A stretch of 64,000 nucleotides of DNA from positions 682,001-746,000 of the forward strand of contig NZ_JBDZDR010000001.1 of NCBI RefSeq assembly GCF_040049255.1. The letters are read 5' to 3'. Positions 16,182 through 24,757 of this stretch are shown piece after piece. This stretch comes from Pseudaminobacter sp040049255. GTDB lineage: Bacteria > Pseudomonadota > Alphaproteobacteria > Rhizobiales > Rhizobiaceae. How positions within the stretch are numbered: position 1 is the stretch's first letter; each line of letters begins with the position of its first letter. Below the pieces are notes generated by a model. The model did not search any database. It was not told where the DNA came from and saw only the letters and a program-made list of their open reading frames with translations. Both the position numbers and the translations under genes were made by a program.

Positions 16182-17918
16182 TCAATCCAGCCGCGAGCGC
16201 CGCTCCGCATAGGCATAGAGCGGGCGCCACAGCAGGCGATTCATGGCAATGACAAGTATGGACATGACAACGACACCGAGCGCAATCCGAGGATAGTCGC
16301 CTGTCGCGGTCATTTCCGCAATGTAGGCTCCAAGGCCGGAGGCGCTGAGCCTGACGTTCCCCCAGCTCGCCCATTCGGCGACGATGCTGGCATTCCAGGC
16401 GCCGCCGGCGGCGGTAATGGCGCCGGTGACGTAATAAGGGAGGATGCCGGGCAGCATCACCTCTCGCCACCAGCGCCGGGGACGGACCCGAAGGCTCTCT
16501 GCTGCTTCCCGCAGATCGGAGGGAAATGCGCTGGCTCCCGCAATCACGTTGAACAGTATGTACCACTGCGCCCCAAGGATCATCAGCGGGCTGAGCCAGA
16601 TCACCGGCGACAGATTGTACCTTACGATCAGGTACACAGCGACTGGGAACAGCAGGTTGGCCGGAAAGGCGGCGAGAAACTGGGCAATGGGCTGAATGCG
16701 GCCCGCAAGCTTCGGCCGCAGCCCCACGGCAACGCCCACCGGCACCCACACAAGCGTTGCAAGCGCGACGAGAATGACCACGCGCAGAAGCGTGAGCAAG
16801 CCATTGCTGATGGCGATCCTCGCATCCTCCCAGGAAAGGGCCGAACCCAGAAAACGAAGCAGCGAAATGACGACATAGCCGATCACAAGGATCAGGGCGG
16901 CATACCAGATGACGTCGACAAGCAGTCGCGGTGGCGACCAGAGGGCAAGTCGTGTGATGGCCGGCGGGAGGGCCATTCGCGCTCGCGCCGTCTTGCGCAA
17001 TGCCACCCATGCCGGGGCCGCAAGGCTGCTAAGCATAGGCGAGCGGCGAAAAAGGGTAAGGACCCAGCTTCTTGGCGCCACCTGGGCCGCGGTCTGTTCG
17101 AACCTGAATTTCTCTGCCCACACAACCATCGGCCGGAACAACAGCTGATCGTAAAGAACGATGGCCACCGTCATTGCGGCAATTGCCCAGCCAATGGCCT
17201 GCAGATCACTTTCCTGGATCGCGCGCGCCACATAGGACCCGACGCCGGGCAGCGCGATATGAATATCGCCGACAGAAATGGCCTCCGAAGCGACGACGAA
17301 GAACCAGCCCCCCGACATGGACATCATCATGTTCCAGATGAGCCCGGGCATCGCAAACGGCACTTCAAGTCGCCAGAAGCGCTGCCAGCCAGTGTCCCGG
17401 AAGCTGCGGCTGACTTCGTCCAGATCGGTCGGGACGGTCCTCAGCGCCTGGTAGAAGCTGAAGGTCATGTTCCAGGCCTGGCTGGTGAAGATGGCGAAGA
17501 TGGCCGCCAGTTCCGGCCCGAGCACATTGCCAGGGAACAGCGAAACGAAGAACACGACGGTGAAGGAGAGATAGCCGAGGATCGGAACCGACTGGAGCAC
17601 ATCCAGGATCGGGATCATGACCATCTCGGCTCGCCGGCTCTTGGCCGCCACGGTCGCGTAGACGAAGGTGAAGACCAGCGAGGCGAGCAACGCCATCAGC
17701 ATCCGCGTAATCGTTCGAAGCGTGTAGAGCGGCAAGGCAGTCGGCGACAGTGAAATCTCGGCGACCTCGGTGGGGGCGGCGGGCGCCACCATTTGATGCG
17801 CACCGATGCCGAGCAGAATAATGATGCTCAGCAGCAGTAGCGTTGCAACAAGATCCCTCCAGCCCGGGATTCTCTGCTGCCATACGCCTCCGCTCAACAC
17901 CTCGGCGTGGTGTTCCAC
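16182..17918 (-). CDS. Double ABC permease (two fused NitT/TauT-like domains)
   Basis: A 578-residue protein with two consecutive permease modules, each with five or six helices. Both carry an EAA-like loop: DEVSRSFRDTGWQRFWRLEV in the first half and REAAESLRVRPRRWWREVML in the second. One polypeptide therefore supplies the whole pore. Start GTG 17918 is chosen because GGAGGCGAGC precedes it; an in-frame start at 17990 would add a polar 24-residue stretch. The ATPase follows closely. This fused form with an AAA-associated-C ATPase is a known pairing whose substrate is undefined. Confidence 0.8.
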   Translation of the reverse strand: MEHHAEVLSGGVWQQRIPGWRDLVATLLLLSIIILLGIGAHQMVAPAAPTEVAEISLSPTALPLYTLRTITRMLMALLASLVFTFVYATVAAKSRRAEMVMIPILDVLQSVPILGYLSFTVVFFVSLFPGNVLGPELAAIFAIFTSQAWNMTFSFYQALRTVPTDLDEVSRSFRDTGWQRFWRLEVPFAMPGLIWNMMMSMSGGWFFVVASEAISVGDIHIALPGVGSYVARAIQESDLQAIGWAIAAMTVAIVLYDQLLFRPMVVWAEKFRFEQTAAQVAPRSWVLTLFRRSPMLSSLAAPAWVALRKTARARMALPPAITRLALWSPPRLLVDVIWYAALILVIGYVVISLLRFLGSALSWEDARIAISNGLLTLLRVVILVALATLVWVPVGVAVGLRPKLAGRIQPIAQFLAAFPANLLFPVAVYLIVRYNLSPVIWLSPLMILGAQWYILFNVIAGASAFPSDLREAAESLRVRPRRWWREVMLPGILPYYVTGAITAAGGAWNASIVAEWASWGNVRLSASGLGAYIAEMTATGDYPRIALGVVVMSILVIAMNRLLWRPLYAYAERRSRLD

Positions 17919-18010
17919 CGCTCGCCTCCGCTGCGCAATGGGAGCGCCATCCTCGTAGCGCCCGGCACCCGGGTCATTGACCCGGATCAACCGTCTTCAG
18001 TACACCAGCG

Positions 18011-18406
18011 CTATCGCCGGTACTGCTCGTCGCTGACCTTTTCCATCCAGTCGACCGCGGAGCCGTCGAGCTTTTCCTGGATGGCGATGTGGCTCATCGC
18101 GGTGCTGGGCGTGGCGCCGTGCCAATGCCTTTCGCCGGGCTCGAACCACACCACGTCACCCGGCCTGATCTCCTCGACCGGCCCACCCTCGCGCTGAACC
18201 CAGCCAAGGCCGGACGTGACGATCAGGGTCTGGCCGAGCGGGTGGGTGTGCCATGCGGTGCGTGCACCCGGCTCGAAGGTGACCAGCGAACCCATGACCC
18301 GCGCCGGATCGGGCGGAGAAAACAACGGATCTATGCGGACCGAGCCCGAGAACCAGTCTGCCGGCCCTTTGCCTGACGGCTGTGAACCGCTTCTCTTGAT
18401 CTCCAT
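18011..18406 (-). CDS. Cupin-domain protein
   Basis: A 131-residue cupin of the quercetinase/carboxymuconolactone-associated type. It has GARTAWHTHPLGQTLIV (metal histidines) and RPGDVVWFEPGERHWHGA in the conserved second motif, with a C-terminal EKLDGSAVDWMEKVSDEQYR tail typical of this group. Cytoplasmic. It lies 92 bases upstream of the ABC permease on the same strand and may belong to that transcript. The reaction is unknown; relatives are often isomerases or oxidoreductase partners in aromatic or halogenated compound pathways. Confidence 0.75.
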   Translation of the reverse strand: MEIKRSGSQPSGKGPADWFSGSVRIDPLFSPPDPARVMGSLVTFEPGARTAWHTHPLGQTLIVTSGLGWVQREGGPVEEIRPGDVVWFEPGERHWHGATPSTAMSHIAIQEKLDGSAVDWMEKVSDEQYRR

Positions 18407-18495
18407 GGCATGCCTCGCTTCGTCAAAAAGGGATCGGATCTCTCGGATCTAGTGCGCGCCTCGATCTGTTCAGCCCGTCGAATTCCCGTCGCGGA

Positions 18496-18762
18496 TTACG
18501 ATCGCGTTGCATAGTCGGCTGCCACCAGTGCCAGGAAAATCAGAAGCCAGATGGCGGCCGCGCCCGCCGCGAGCCGCAGCAATCCGCTTTCGGCTCTCAA
18601 GTTCATGAAGAACCAGCAGATCAGCGCCGCCTTGGCCAGCGCAATCCCGAGGCTTACCGTGATGGAGGTGGGACCGGTCACTGCGAAGCTCGCCGCCACG
18701 GTGGCCGTGAGCAGGCAGATCGAGGCGATCCAGGCAAAGACGGGCCAAAGCAAAGCCTTCAT
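18496..18762 (-). CDS. coxD: Cytochrome c oxidase subunit IV (bacterial type)
   Basis: An 88-residue protein with three membrane helices, matching the prokaryotic subunit IV (CtaF/CoxD) family: an aromatic first helix (LLWPVFAWIASICLL), a second helix with ALAKAALICWFFMNLR, and a short charged end. ATG 18762 is favoured by the AGGTGAAGG before it; a GTG at 18771 would overlap the coxC stop by four bases. It is the last gene of the act-cox operon and stabilises the oxidase complex. Confidence 0.82.
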   Translation of the reverse strand: MKALLWPVFAWIASICLLTATVAASFAVTGPTSITVSLGIALAKAALICWFFMNLRAESGLLRLAAGAAAIWLLIFLALVAADYATRS

Positions 18763-18767
18763 CGCCT

Positions 18768-19406
18768 TCACCTCGCCAGGTACAGAACGGGATACAGGAA
18801 CACCCAGATCACGTCGACGACGTGCCAGTAGAGGCCGCCTGCTTCGACCACCACCGAGCGGGTGGGCACGCGCAACGCTCCTCTTGCAATCCCGTAGCCC
18901 ATGCCGGCCAGCAGAACGACACCCGCAGTCACGTGCAGGGCGTGCAGCCCGGTCGCCAGGAGATACAGGTTCATGAACAGGTGCTGCATCGGCGAGCTGA
19001 ATTGCGCCTCTGAGGCGGGCACCGGCAGCATTCCTTCCGAATATTCGAGGCTGTACTCGAACGCCTTCAGGCACAGGAAGGCAATGCCAAGAAGGCTGGC
19101 GCCCGCCAGACACCACGCGGCCCACCGTCTCGCGCCGGATCGCGCGGCCTGCACTGCAAGCGCAACCAGCAGGCTGGACGTGAGCAGCACGGCCGTGTTG
19201 GCGCCGCCGATGAACAGGTGGAGCGCCTTGGATGACCTGACATATTCTTCGGGATAGGCGATGCGCAGGAACATCGCCAGCACGAAGAACCCGCCGAACA
19301 GCATGATTTCGGTGGTCAGGAACACATAGGTGCCCAAAATATCGGCCAGGCGCTGTTGGGCGGGTTTTGCAAACGGCTCCTGCAGTTCAACGCCTTGCTG
19401 CGGCAT
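18768..19406 (-). CDS. coxC: Cytochrome c oxidase subunit III
   Basis: A 212-residue subunit with five helices, the short form usual for caa3-type oxidases. The family signature is present as FLTTEIMLFGGFFVLAMFLR early and LYLLATGLHALHVTAG, then GLYWHVVDVIWVFLYPVLYL, at the end. ATG 19406 follows GGAGG and overlaps the coxA gene by 20 bases; an upstream start would add ten residues. It supports proton uptake and complex stability in the inner membrane. Confidence 0.9.
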   Translation of the reverse strand: MPQQGVELQEPFAKPAQQRLADILGTYVFLTTEIMLFGGFFVLAMFLRIAYPEEYVRSSKALHLFIGGANTAVLLTSSLLVALAVQAARSGARRWAAWCLAGASLLGIAFLCLKAFEYSLEYSEGMLPVPASEAQFSSPMQHLFMNLYLLATGLHALHVTAGVVLLAGMGYGIARGALRVPTRSVVVEAGGLYWHVVDVIWVFLYPVLYLAR

Positions 19407-21075
19407 CTTCGCCCTCCATCTCGATCTCATAATCATAGGGCGGGCGCGAAACTTCCGGCTGCCTGTCGAAATTGTGTTTCGGCGGCGGAGAGGGAACCGT
19501 CCATTCCAGACCCGTGACGTCCCAGGGGTTGGCTTCCGCCGGGTCCCCGTAGCGCATCGAATAGAGCAGGTAGGTAAAAGGCAGCAGGTAGGCGACCGCG
19601 AGCAGGCTGGCCCCGGCGGACGACAGGACGTGCAAGGTCTGGAATTCCGGCGGATAGAGGTGATAGCGCCGTGGCATGCCGAGATAGCCGAGCAGGAACT
19701 GCGGGAAAAAGGTCAGGTTGAACCCGATGAAGATGAACGCTGCCGATAGCCGCCCCCAGACCAGCGAGTAGGTCCTCCCGATCATCTTGGGCCACCAGAA
19801 GTGCAGTGCCCCGAAGAAGGCCGACACCGTGCCGCCCACCATGATGTAGTGGAAGTGAGCCAGCACGAAGTAGGTGTCATGGACATGCACGTCGACCGCG
19901 AGCATGGCCAGGACGAGGCCGGTCATGCCGCCCACCACGAACAGCCCGATGAAGGCCATGGCAAACAGGAACGGCGGGTCGAGCGAGATGTGCCCCTTAT
20001 ACAGCGTCGCCGTCCAGTTATAGACCTTGATGCCGGAGGGCACGGCCACGGCGAGGCTGAGAAACGAGAAGATCGCGCTGGCATACATGGACTGGCCGGC
20101 AACGAACATGTGATGGCCCCAGACGAGAAAGCCGATGACGGCGATGGCGATCGAAGACGCCGCCACGAAGGTGTAGCCGAAGACCGGCTTTCGCGCCGCC
20201 GCCGCCACAAGCTCGCTGACCACGCCCAGCGCCGGCAGAACCATGATGTACACGGCCGGGTGGCTGTAGAACCAGAACAGGTGCTGGTAGAGCAGAGGGT
20301 CGCCTCCCAGCTTGGGATCGAACACGCCGAGCCCGAACGCACGCTCGGCGATGATGAGCGCAAGGGTGAGCGTCAGGACCGGGGTTGCCAGAACCAGAAC
20401 CAGGGAGGTGGCGTAGATCGACCAGACGAACAGCGGAAGGCGGCCCCAGGTCATGCCGGGGCAGCGCAGCTTGTGGATGGTGACGATGAAGTTGAGCCCC
20501 GTCAGGATCGACGAGAAGCCCACGATGATGACGGCAGTGGCCGCCAGCACCACCCAGCCGTTGGCGAACATCGACGACAGCGGGGTGTAGAAGGTCCAGC
20601 CCGTATCGATGCCCCCCGCGATCAGCACGAAGAGGGTGAAGAGACCTCCGAGCATATAGATGTACCAGCTCAGCAGGTTCAGCCTCGGAAAGGCTAGGTC
20701 TCGCGCCCCGATCATCAGCGGAACCAGGAAATTGCCGAATGTGTTGGGGATCGAGGGGATCAGGAAGAACCAGACCATCACAACGCCGTGCAGCGTGAAG
20801 GTGCGGTTGTAGCCTTCGTTGGACAGGAAGCGTCCACCCGGCGCCAGCAATTCGAGCCGCACCAGCGCCGCGGCCGAGCCGCCGATGAAGAAGAAGAGCG
20901 TGACGGAGATAAGGTAGAGCATCGCAATGCGCTTGTGGTCGTGGGTAAGCAGCCAGGACCTCAGCGTGCGACCGGCACGCAGATAGCTTTGCCGCTGGAG
21001 TTCCGTTTCCGAAAGCCCGCGGTCGTCGAGATTTGCCGGATCCGGACGCGCGCCGGGCGACCCTGCCTTGCTCAT
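19387..21075 (-). CDS. coxA: Cytochrome c oxidase subunit I, A2-type
   Basis: A 562-residue, 12-helix catalytic subunit. Haem a ligand H96 (TLHGVVM), copper B ligands H272 and the H321-H322 pair (GHHMFVAG), and the haem ligands at H407/H409 (DTYFVLAHFHY) are all present. The helix VI motif reads YSHPAVY (270-276) instead of GHPEVY: the D-channel glutamate of A1 oxidases is missing and the tyrosine-serine pair of A2 oxidases is in place. K-channel lysine K350 is kept. The start overlaps the coxB stop as ATGA. Confidence 0.93.
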   Translation of the reverse strand: MSKAGSPGARPDPANLDDRGLSETELQRQSYLRAGRTLRSWLLTHDHKRIAMLYLISVTLFFFIGGSAAALVRLELLAPGGRFLSNEGYNRTFTLHGVVMVWFFLIPSIPNTFGNFLVPLMIGARDLAFPRLNLLSWYIYMLGGLFTLFVLIAGGIDTGWTFYTPLSSMFANGWVVLAATAVIIVGFSSILTGLNFIVTIHKLRCPGMTWGRLPLFVWSIYATSLVLVLATPVLTLTLALIIAERAFGLGVFDPKLGGDPLLYQHLFWFYSHPAVYIMVLPALGVVSELVAAAARKPVFGYTFVAASSIAIAVIGFLVWGHHMFVAGQSMYASAIFSFLSLAVAVPSGIKVYNWTATLYKGHISLDPPFLFAMAFIGLFVVGGMTGLVLAMLAVDVHVHDTYFVLAHFHYIMVGGTVSAFFGALHFWWPKMIGRTYSLVWGRLSAAFIFIGFNLTFFPQFLLGYLGMPRRYHLYPPEFQTLHVLSSAGASLLAVAYLLPFTYLLYSMRYGDPAEANPWDVTGLEWTVPSPPPKHNFDRQPEVSRPPYDYEIEMEGEDAAARR

Positions 21076-22016
21076 CTCCTCCCCTCCTCGGTCGCCAGCG
21101 ACTTGATGTAGGCCACCAGCTTGAGAACCTGGTCCTCGCTCAACACGTTCTGGAACGTCGGCATGATGTGCGGATAGCCTGCCGCGATCTGGGATTGCGG
21201 CAGGAGAATGCTGTCGCGAATGTACTGGTCGTCAGCCAGCACCACCTCCCCGCTTTCGAGCGGCACGTGCCGGCCATAGAGCCCGGCCAGCGAGGGGGCG
21301 TGGACCGTCGCGGCAGGCCCGTGGCAGCCGCTGCACCCAAATTGGCGGAACAGCTTCTCGCCCTCGACAGCCAGCGTCTGGTTGGAGCCCGCCTGCTCGA
21401 GCCATTGCGCATAATCGGTCGGGCTTTGCGCGATGAACCTCCCCGTCATCCGTGAGTGGTCGGTGCCGCAGAACTCGGCACAGGCCAGGCGGTAGGTGCC
21501 GGGCGTATCCGCTTCGAACCACATGATGACATAACGGCCCGGCAGAACGTCCCGCTTCATCCGCAGCGCGGGGATGAACAGGCTGTGGATCACGTCCTCG
21601 GAGGTCATGGTCAGCCGGACCGGCCGGCCAATCGGAACATGCAGTTCGTCGATCTCGCGCTGGCCCGTCGGATGCTGGAACTTCCACATCCACTGCTTCC
21701 CGACCACGGCGATGTCCAGCGTGTCGGCAGGCGGACGATACAGGCCGCTGAAAAGCTGCGTGGCCCATATGTACAGCAGAAACGTCAGCACGAACGGCAC
21801 GACCGCCCAAGAAACTTCCAGCCAGACGTTGCGGTTGGCGGGGTGCTTGCGGTCGGCTGCCTTGCCGCGGTGGTACTTCACCGCAAACGCCACGATGAGC
21901 ACGAAGACCGGCGCCGACAGCGCAAGCGTCAGCACCGACATGCTGGCAAGCACAAGGTCGACATGCCGGCCATAGCTGGACGCTTCGGGCGGCCAGAATT
22001 CCAACAGGCCGCTCAT
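21072..22016 (-). CDS. coxB: Cytochrome c oxidase subunit II with fused cytochrome c domain
   Basis: A 314-residue subunit with two N-terminal helices (about 20-45 and 65-88). A CuA domain carries H144, C179, E181, C183, H187 and M190, with the motif CAEFCGTDHSRM. A C-terminal class I cytochrome c domain has haem site C228-SGC-H232. The fused haem makes this a caa3 oxidase. I chose ATG 22016, whose ATGA overlaps the SCO stop; the longer upstream frame is the out-of-frame reading of SCO. It accepts electrons directly from alternative complex III or a soluble carrier. Confidence 0.92.
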   Translation of the reverse strand: MSGLLEFWPPEASSYGRHVDLVLASMSVLTLALSAPVFVLIVAFAVKYHRGKAADRKHPANRNVWLEVSWAVVPFVLTFLLYIWATQLFSGLYRPPADTLDIAVVGKQWMWKFQHPTGQREIDELHVPIGRPVRLTMTSEDVIHSLFIPALRMKRDVLPGRYVIMWFEADTPGTYRLACAEFCGTDHSRMTGRFIAQSPTDYAQWLEQAGSNQTLAVEGEKLFRQFGCSGCHGPAATVHAPSLAGLYGRHVPLESGEVVLADDQYIRDSILLPQSQIAAGYPHIMPTFQNVLSEDQVLKLVAYIKSLATEEGRR

Positions 22017-22801
22017 GGGCCAACCCGTTTCGCAGCCCGGCGCTCGCGCATGACCGCCGATGCGATCAGCAAGGCGCCGATGCCCCCGGTGGCCCCGGCT
22101 CCGATCCGCAAAAGGAGCCAGACCAGGGGCTCGTAGCGCCCGGTTTGCGGGTCGTAGCGATAGCACAACAGCAGGAACTGTTCGCGCCAGGAGCCCCGCT
22201 TGCCCCCTCCCGCTTCGGCGAGAGCCAGCCGCAGGTCGCCCGGGTCCGGCGCCAGCCCATACAGCCAGCGCGAAAGCCGACCTTCGGGGGTGAGCACGGC
22301 AACCGCTGCCACATGCGCGTATTGGCCGAGTTGCTCGTCCCAGCCGTAGCGATATCCCATGGCATTCGTCAGCGCCGCAATCTGATCCGGCGCACCGGTG
22401 AGCGCGTGGACCGCGCCGGGCGCAAGCGCCGGAAACCGTTCGCGCAGTTCGGCCAGTGACTTTCTCGCTTCGGCCGGGCCTTCGCGGGGATCGATGCTGA
22501 ACGCGACAATGGCAAAATCGGCTCCGGCCTTCAGCGGCTGCGCAAGCACCGCTTCGGCGAGGCCCGACAGCGTGACCCCGCAGATGTTGGGACAGTTGTG
22601 CACCACGGGCGCGAGCAGCATCGGCTTGCCTGCCGCGAGGCTGCCGAGAACCAGCGACCGGCCGTTCTCGTCCCGAAATGTCGTTTCCAGCGGAAGCTGG
22701 CTCCCCGGCCGTTGATCGATGCGAGCTTCGGAGAATGGGTCGAAGGCTGAAGCAACGGACGTTGTTGCCAGCCAGAACAGAAGCACAGCCACGGCCCTCA
22801 T
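22013..22801 (-). CDS. SCO1/SenC copper chaperone
   Basis: A 262-residue protein with an N-terminal signal peptide (AVLLFWLATTSVASA) and a thioredoxin-like fold. The copper site is present: C70 and C74 in NCPNIC, and H163 in the YAHVAAV strand. It delivers copper to the CuA centre of CoxB, and it is placed directly upstream of coxB. Unlike many SCO proteins it has a C-terminal hydrophobic segment (about 230-252), so it may be anchored at its C-terminus. ATGA overlaps occur at both ends. Confidence 0.87.
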   Translation of the reverse strand: MRAVAVLLFWLATTSVASAFDPFSEARIDQRPGSQLPLETTFRDENGRSLVLGSLAAGKPMLLAPVVHNCPNICGVTLSGLAEAVLAQPLKAGADFAIVAFSIDPREGPAEARKSLAELRERFPALAPGAVHALTGAPDQIAALTNAMGYRYGWDEQLGQYAHVAAVAVLTPEGRLSRWLYGLAPDPGDLRLALAEAGGGKRGSWREQFLLLCYRYDPQTGRYEPLVWLLLRIGAGATGGIGALLIASAVMRERRAAKRVGP

Positions 22802-23184
22802 TGCGCGCCTCCGCCTTGCGCATCCGGCCATCCCTGCTCCTCCAGCAGCTTCATGGCCCTCTCGATCGGCACCCGCACGCGGCCCTTGGCGTTGTCGACC
22901 CATGCGTAGCCACCAAGCATGGCCTGCGCCTTGGCCTCGATCTGCAACCTGTCGGCTTCGGGCGTGGTTTCCAGCCGGGGCGGCGGCGGCAACTGCGCTG
23001 CTGGCGGCGACAGGGGCACAATGGCGGGCGGGCTCGGCGTCACAAGCCACAGCACACCCGCGACGATGACGCCGGATATGACGATGCCCGCAAGAAGCGC
23101 GAGAACCGAGTAGGCGACCAGACGCGGAGACGCGTCGCTGGGCTCATACGCCAATTCGCCGCCGACGCTCCGGGCCGCCTTCAT
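22798..23184 (-). CDS. Small single-span membrane protein of act-cox clusters
   Basis: A 128-residue protein with one helix at about 24-46, a proline-rich linker (PPAAQLPPPPRLETTPEA), and a periplasmic tail with AMLGGYAWVDNAKGRVRVPI and ERAMKLLEEQGWP. The YxWVD..G.VR.PIxRAM pattern recurs in small proteins next to alternative complex III and SCO genes, which suggests a role in assembly; I have no functional name for it. ATG 23184 is used, with ATGA overlaps on both sides. The upstream extension is out of frame with the real gene. Confidence 0.72.
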   Translation of the reverse strand: MKAARSVGGELAYEPSDASPRLVAYSVLALLAGIVISGVIVAGVLWLVTPSPPAIVPLSPPAAQLPPPPRLETTPEADRLQIEAKAQAMLGGYAWVDNAKGRVRVPIERAMKLLEEQGWPDAQGGGAQ

Positions 23185-24236
23185 GGGACTGCCCCCTTGC
23201 TTGCCGGTTTCATGCGGCTGCGTTGGACGAGCACCAGCCCGCCAACTGCAAGCACGCCCAGACCGCACAGCGCAAGAAGCGCCGCGACGACTGCGACAGC
23301 CCCGCCTCCGGTCGCCGGAAGCACCAGCCAGGAGACTTCAAGTGCCTTGCCAGCGAGCACCGCGGACGCACATGCGACCAGCCACGCCCGGCTGCGCCTC
23401 ACGGGGGGAAAGCCGAGCAGGAACGCCGGGGCAAGCTGCAGCCCGGCCAGGGCGTATTCCACCGCTGCCCAGCCTCCCGAGCCGCGCAAGATGTACCACG
23501 CCGCCCCTTGCGGAAGGTTTCCGGACCAGATGATCACATACTGCATGAAGGCAAAATATGCCCAAAGCAGCAGCGCAGTGAGCAGCAAGGCGCCGACCGT
23601 CCCATCGCGGAGGTCGCCCGGCGCTGCAGCCCGCATCAACACCAACAGCGAAAGCGCGATCGTGCACTGTACCGACAGCACGTATAGCCCGAAACCCGAA
23701 GAGTGGAATCCGGGATCGAGCGACATCAGCCAGTCGACCGAAACCGCGCTGTTGAGCAGGACGAAGGCAATCAATCCCGCCGAAGCGACCGGCACCGACC
23801 AGCGCGGGCGCATGATCAACAGAGAGGCCAGCAGCATCGACCCGGCAAGAAGCGCCAAAGTGCGCAACGAGAAGAACCAGGGGCTGAGGTAGACCTCCCG
23901 GAACGGCGTGTGCTGCGGGCGCCCTACCCAAGGATAGAGCCGATCGAGGCGGCCAAGCACGGGCAGCACCGCGACCAGGGTTGCGGGAAGCAGAAACAGG
24001 GCGGCTTCCGCCGGCCCGGCCAGTTCTTCGGTCCACCGCCCGGGAATGAGGCGCATCATCATCAGCAGGACCAGACAGCCCAGCGGCAAGGCGCTCCAGA
24101 ACGCGAAGCCGACGAGCCAGCCCGCAAGTGCAGCGTGGGCGTCGACCACGCCCAGCAGAAGGCACGCCGCACAGGCACCGAAACCGATGGCAGCTCCCAA
24201 CAACGTCGTCCTGCTGAGCTGCCGGTAGCCGTTCAT
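23181..24236 (-). CDS. actF: Alternative complex III subunit ActF
   Basis: A 351-residue polytopic membrane protein with about ten helices, matching ActF, the second quinone-side membrane subunit of alternative complex III (a truncated NrfD/ActC-related fold). Recognisable parts are the segment REVYLSPWFFSLRTLALL, the VDWLMSLDPGFHSSGFGLY loop typical of ActF, and FMQYVIIWSGNLPQGAAWYI. It overlaps actE by ATGA. It probably shares quinol binding or proton conduction with ActC. Confidence 0.88.
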   Translation of the reverse strand: MNGYRQLSRTTLLGAAIGFGACAACLLLGVVDAHAALAGWLVGFAFWSALPLGCLVLLMMMRLIPGRWTEELAGPAEAALFLLPATLVAVLPVLGRLDRLYPWVGRPQHTPFREVYLSPWFFSLRTLALLAGSMLLASLLIMRPRWSVPVASAGLIAFVLLNSAVSVDWLMSLDPGFHSSGFGLYVLSVQCTIALSLLVLMRAAAPGDLRDGTVGALLLTALLLWAYFAFMQYVIIWSGNLPQGAAWYILRGSGGWAAVEYALAGLQLAPAFLLGFPPVRRSRAWLVACASAVLAGKALEVSWLVLPATGGGAVAVVAALLALCGLGVLAVGGLVLVQRSRMKPASKGAVP

Positions 24237-24757
24237 GGCTGCGCCTCCAGCCTGGCGCGCTCATCAGGCGTGAGCAGTGCCGCCGGTGCGTCCTGGCTGA
24301 GTTGCAGGGCACGGATATAAGCTGCGATCGCCCATCGGTCGCGAGGGGTAACGCGGTCGGCATAGGAGTACATCACGCCATGGCCGGTGGTGATGACCTC
24401 GACGAAATAGCGCGAGGGCGCCTGGCGCAACCGATCGATATGGAAGCTCGGCGGTTGTGGAAAGCCGCGCGCGGGCACGGTGCCATGTCCGCTGCCGGAG
24501 TAGTCGTGGCACGGCGAGCAATAGATGCCGAAGCGTTGCTGGCCTCGTTCGAGAAGCTGCGGAGTGATGTCGGGCCGCTGTGCAAGCTCCGCGGCCAGGG
24601 CGGGATCGTCGCGGCCGATCGTCCCGCCGGGCGGCGCCTGCATCGACGTCCCGTCCGCAAACAAGGTGCTGCGTTCGTAGGAATCGTATCGGGGCTGATG
24701 GCTCATCTGGTCGCAGCCGGCCGACACAAGGCAAAGGGTCAGCAGCGCGCGCCTCAT
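24233..24757 (-). CDS. actE: Alternative complex III subunit ActE, monohaem cytochrome c
   Basis: A 174-residue lipoprotein: a short signal with lipobox VSAGC at residue 15, then a cytochrome c domain with one haem site C-SPC-H (FGIYCSPCHDYSGSGHG) and a downstream methionine ligand candidate in GHGVMYSYADRV. ActE is the cytochrome c subunit that passes electrons out of the complex, here most likely to the haem domain of CoxB. ATGA overlaps with both neighbours indicate coupled synthesis. Confidence 0.9.
   Translation of the reverse strand: MRRALLTLCLVSAGCDQMSHQPRYDSYERSTLFADGTSMQAPPGGTIGRDDPALAAELAQRPDITPQLLERGQQRFGIYCSPCHDYSGSGHGTVPARGFPQPPSFHIDRLRQAPSRYFVEVITTGHGVMYSYADRVTPRDRWAIAAYIRALQLSQDAPAALLTPDERARLEAQP

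Noticed and set aside
15918..17753. A 611-codon rightward frame antisense to the ABC permease
   Set aside because: The protein is rich in His, Gly, Arg and Asp without motifs; the opposite strand has a clear double permease. A third-position GC shadow.
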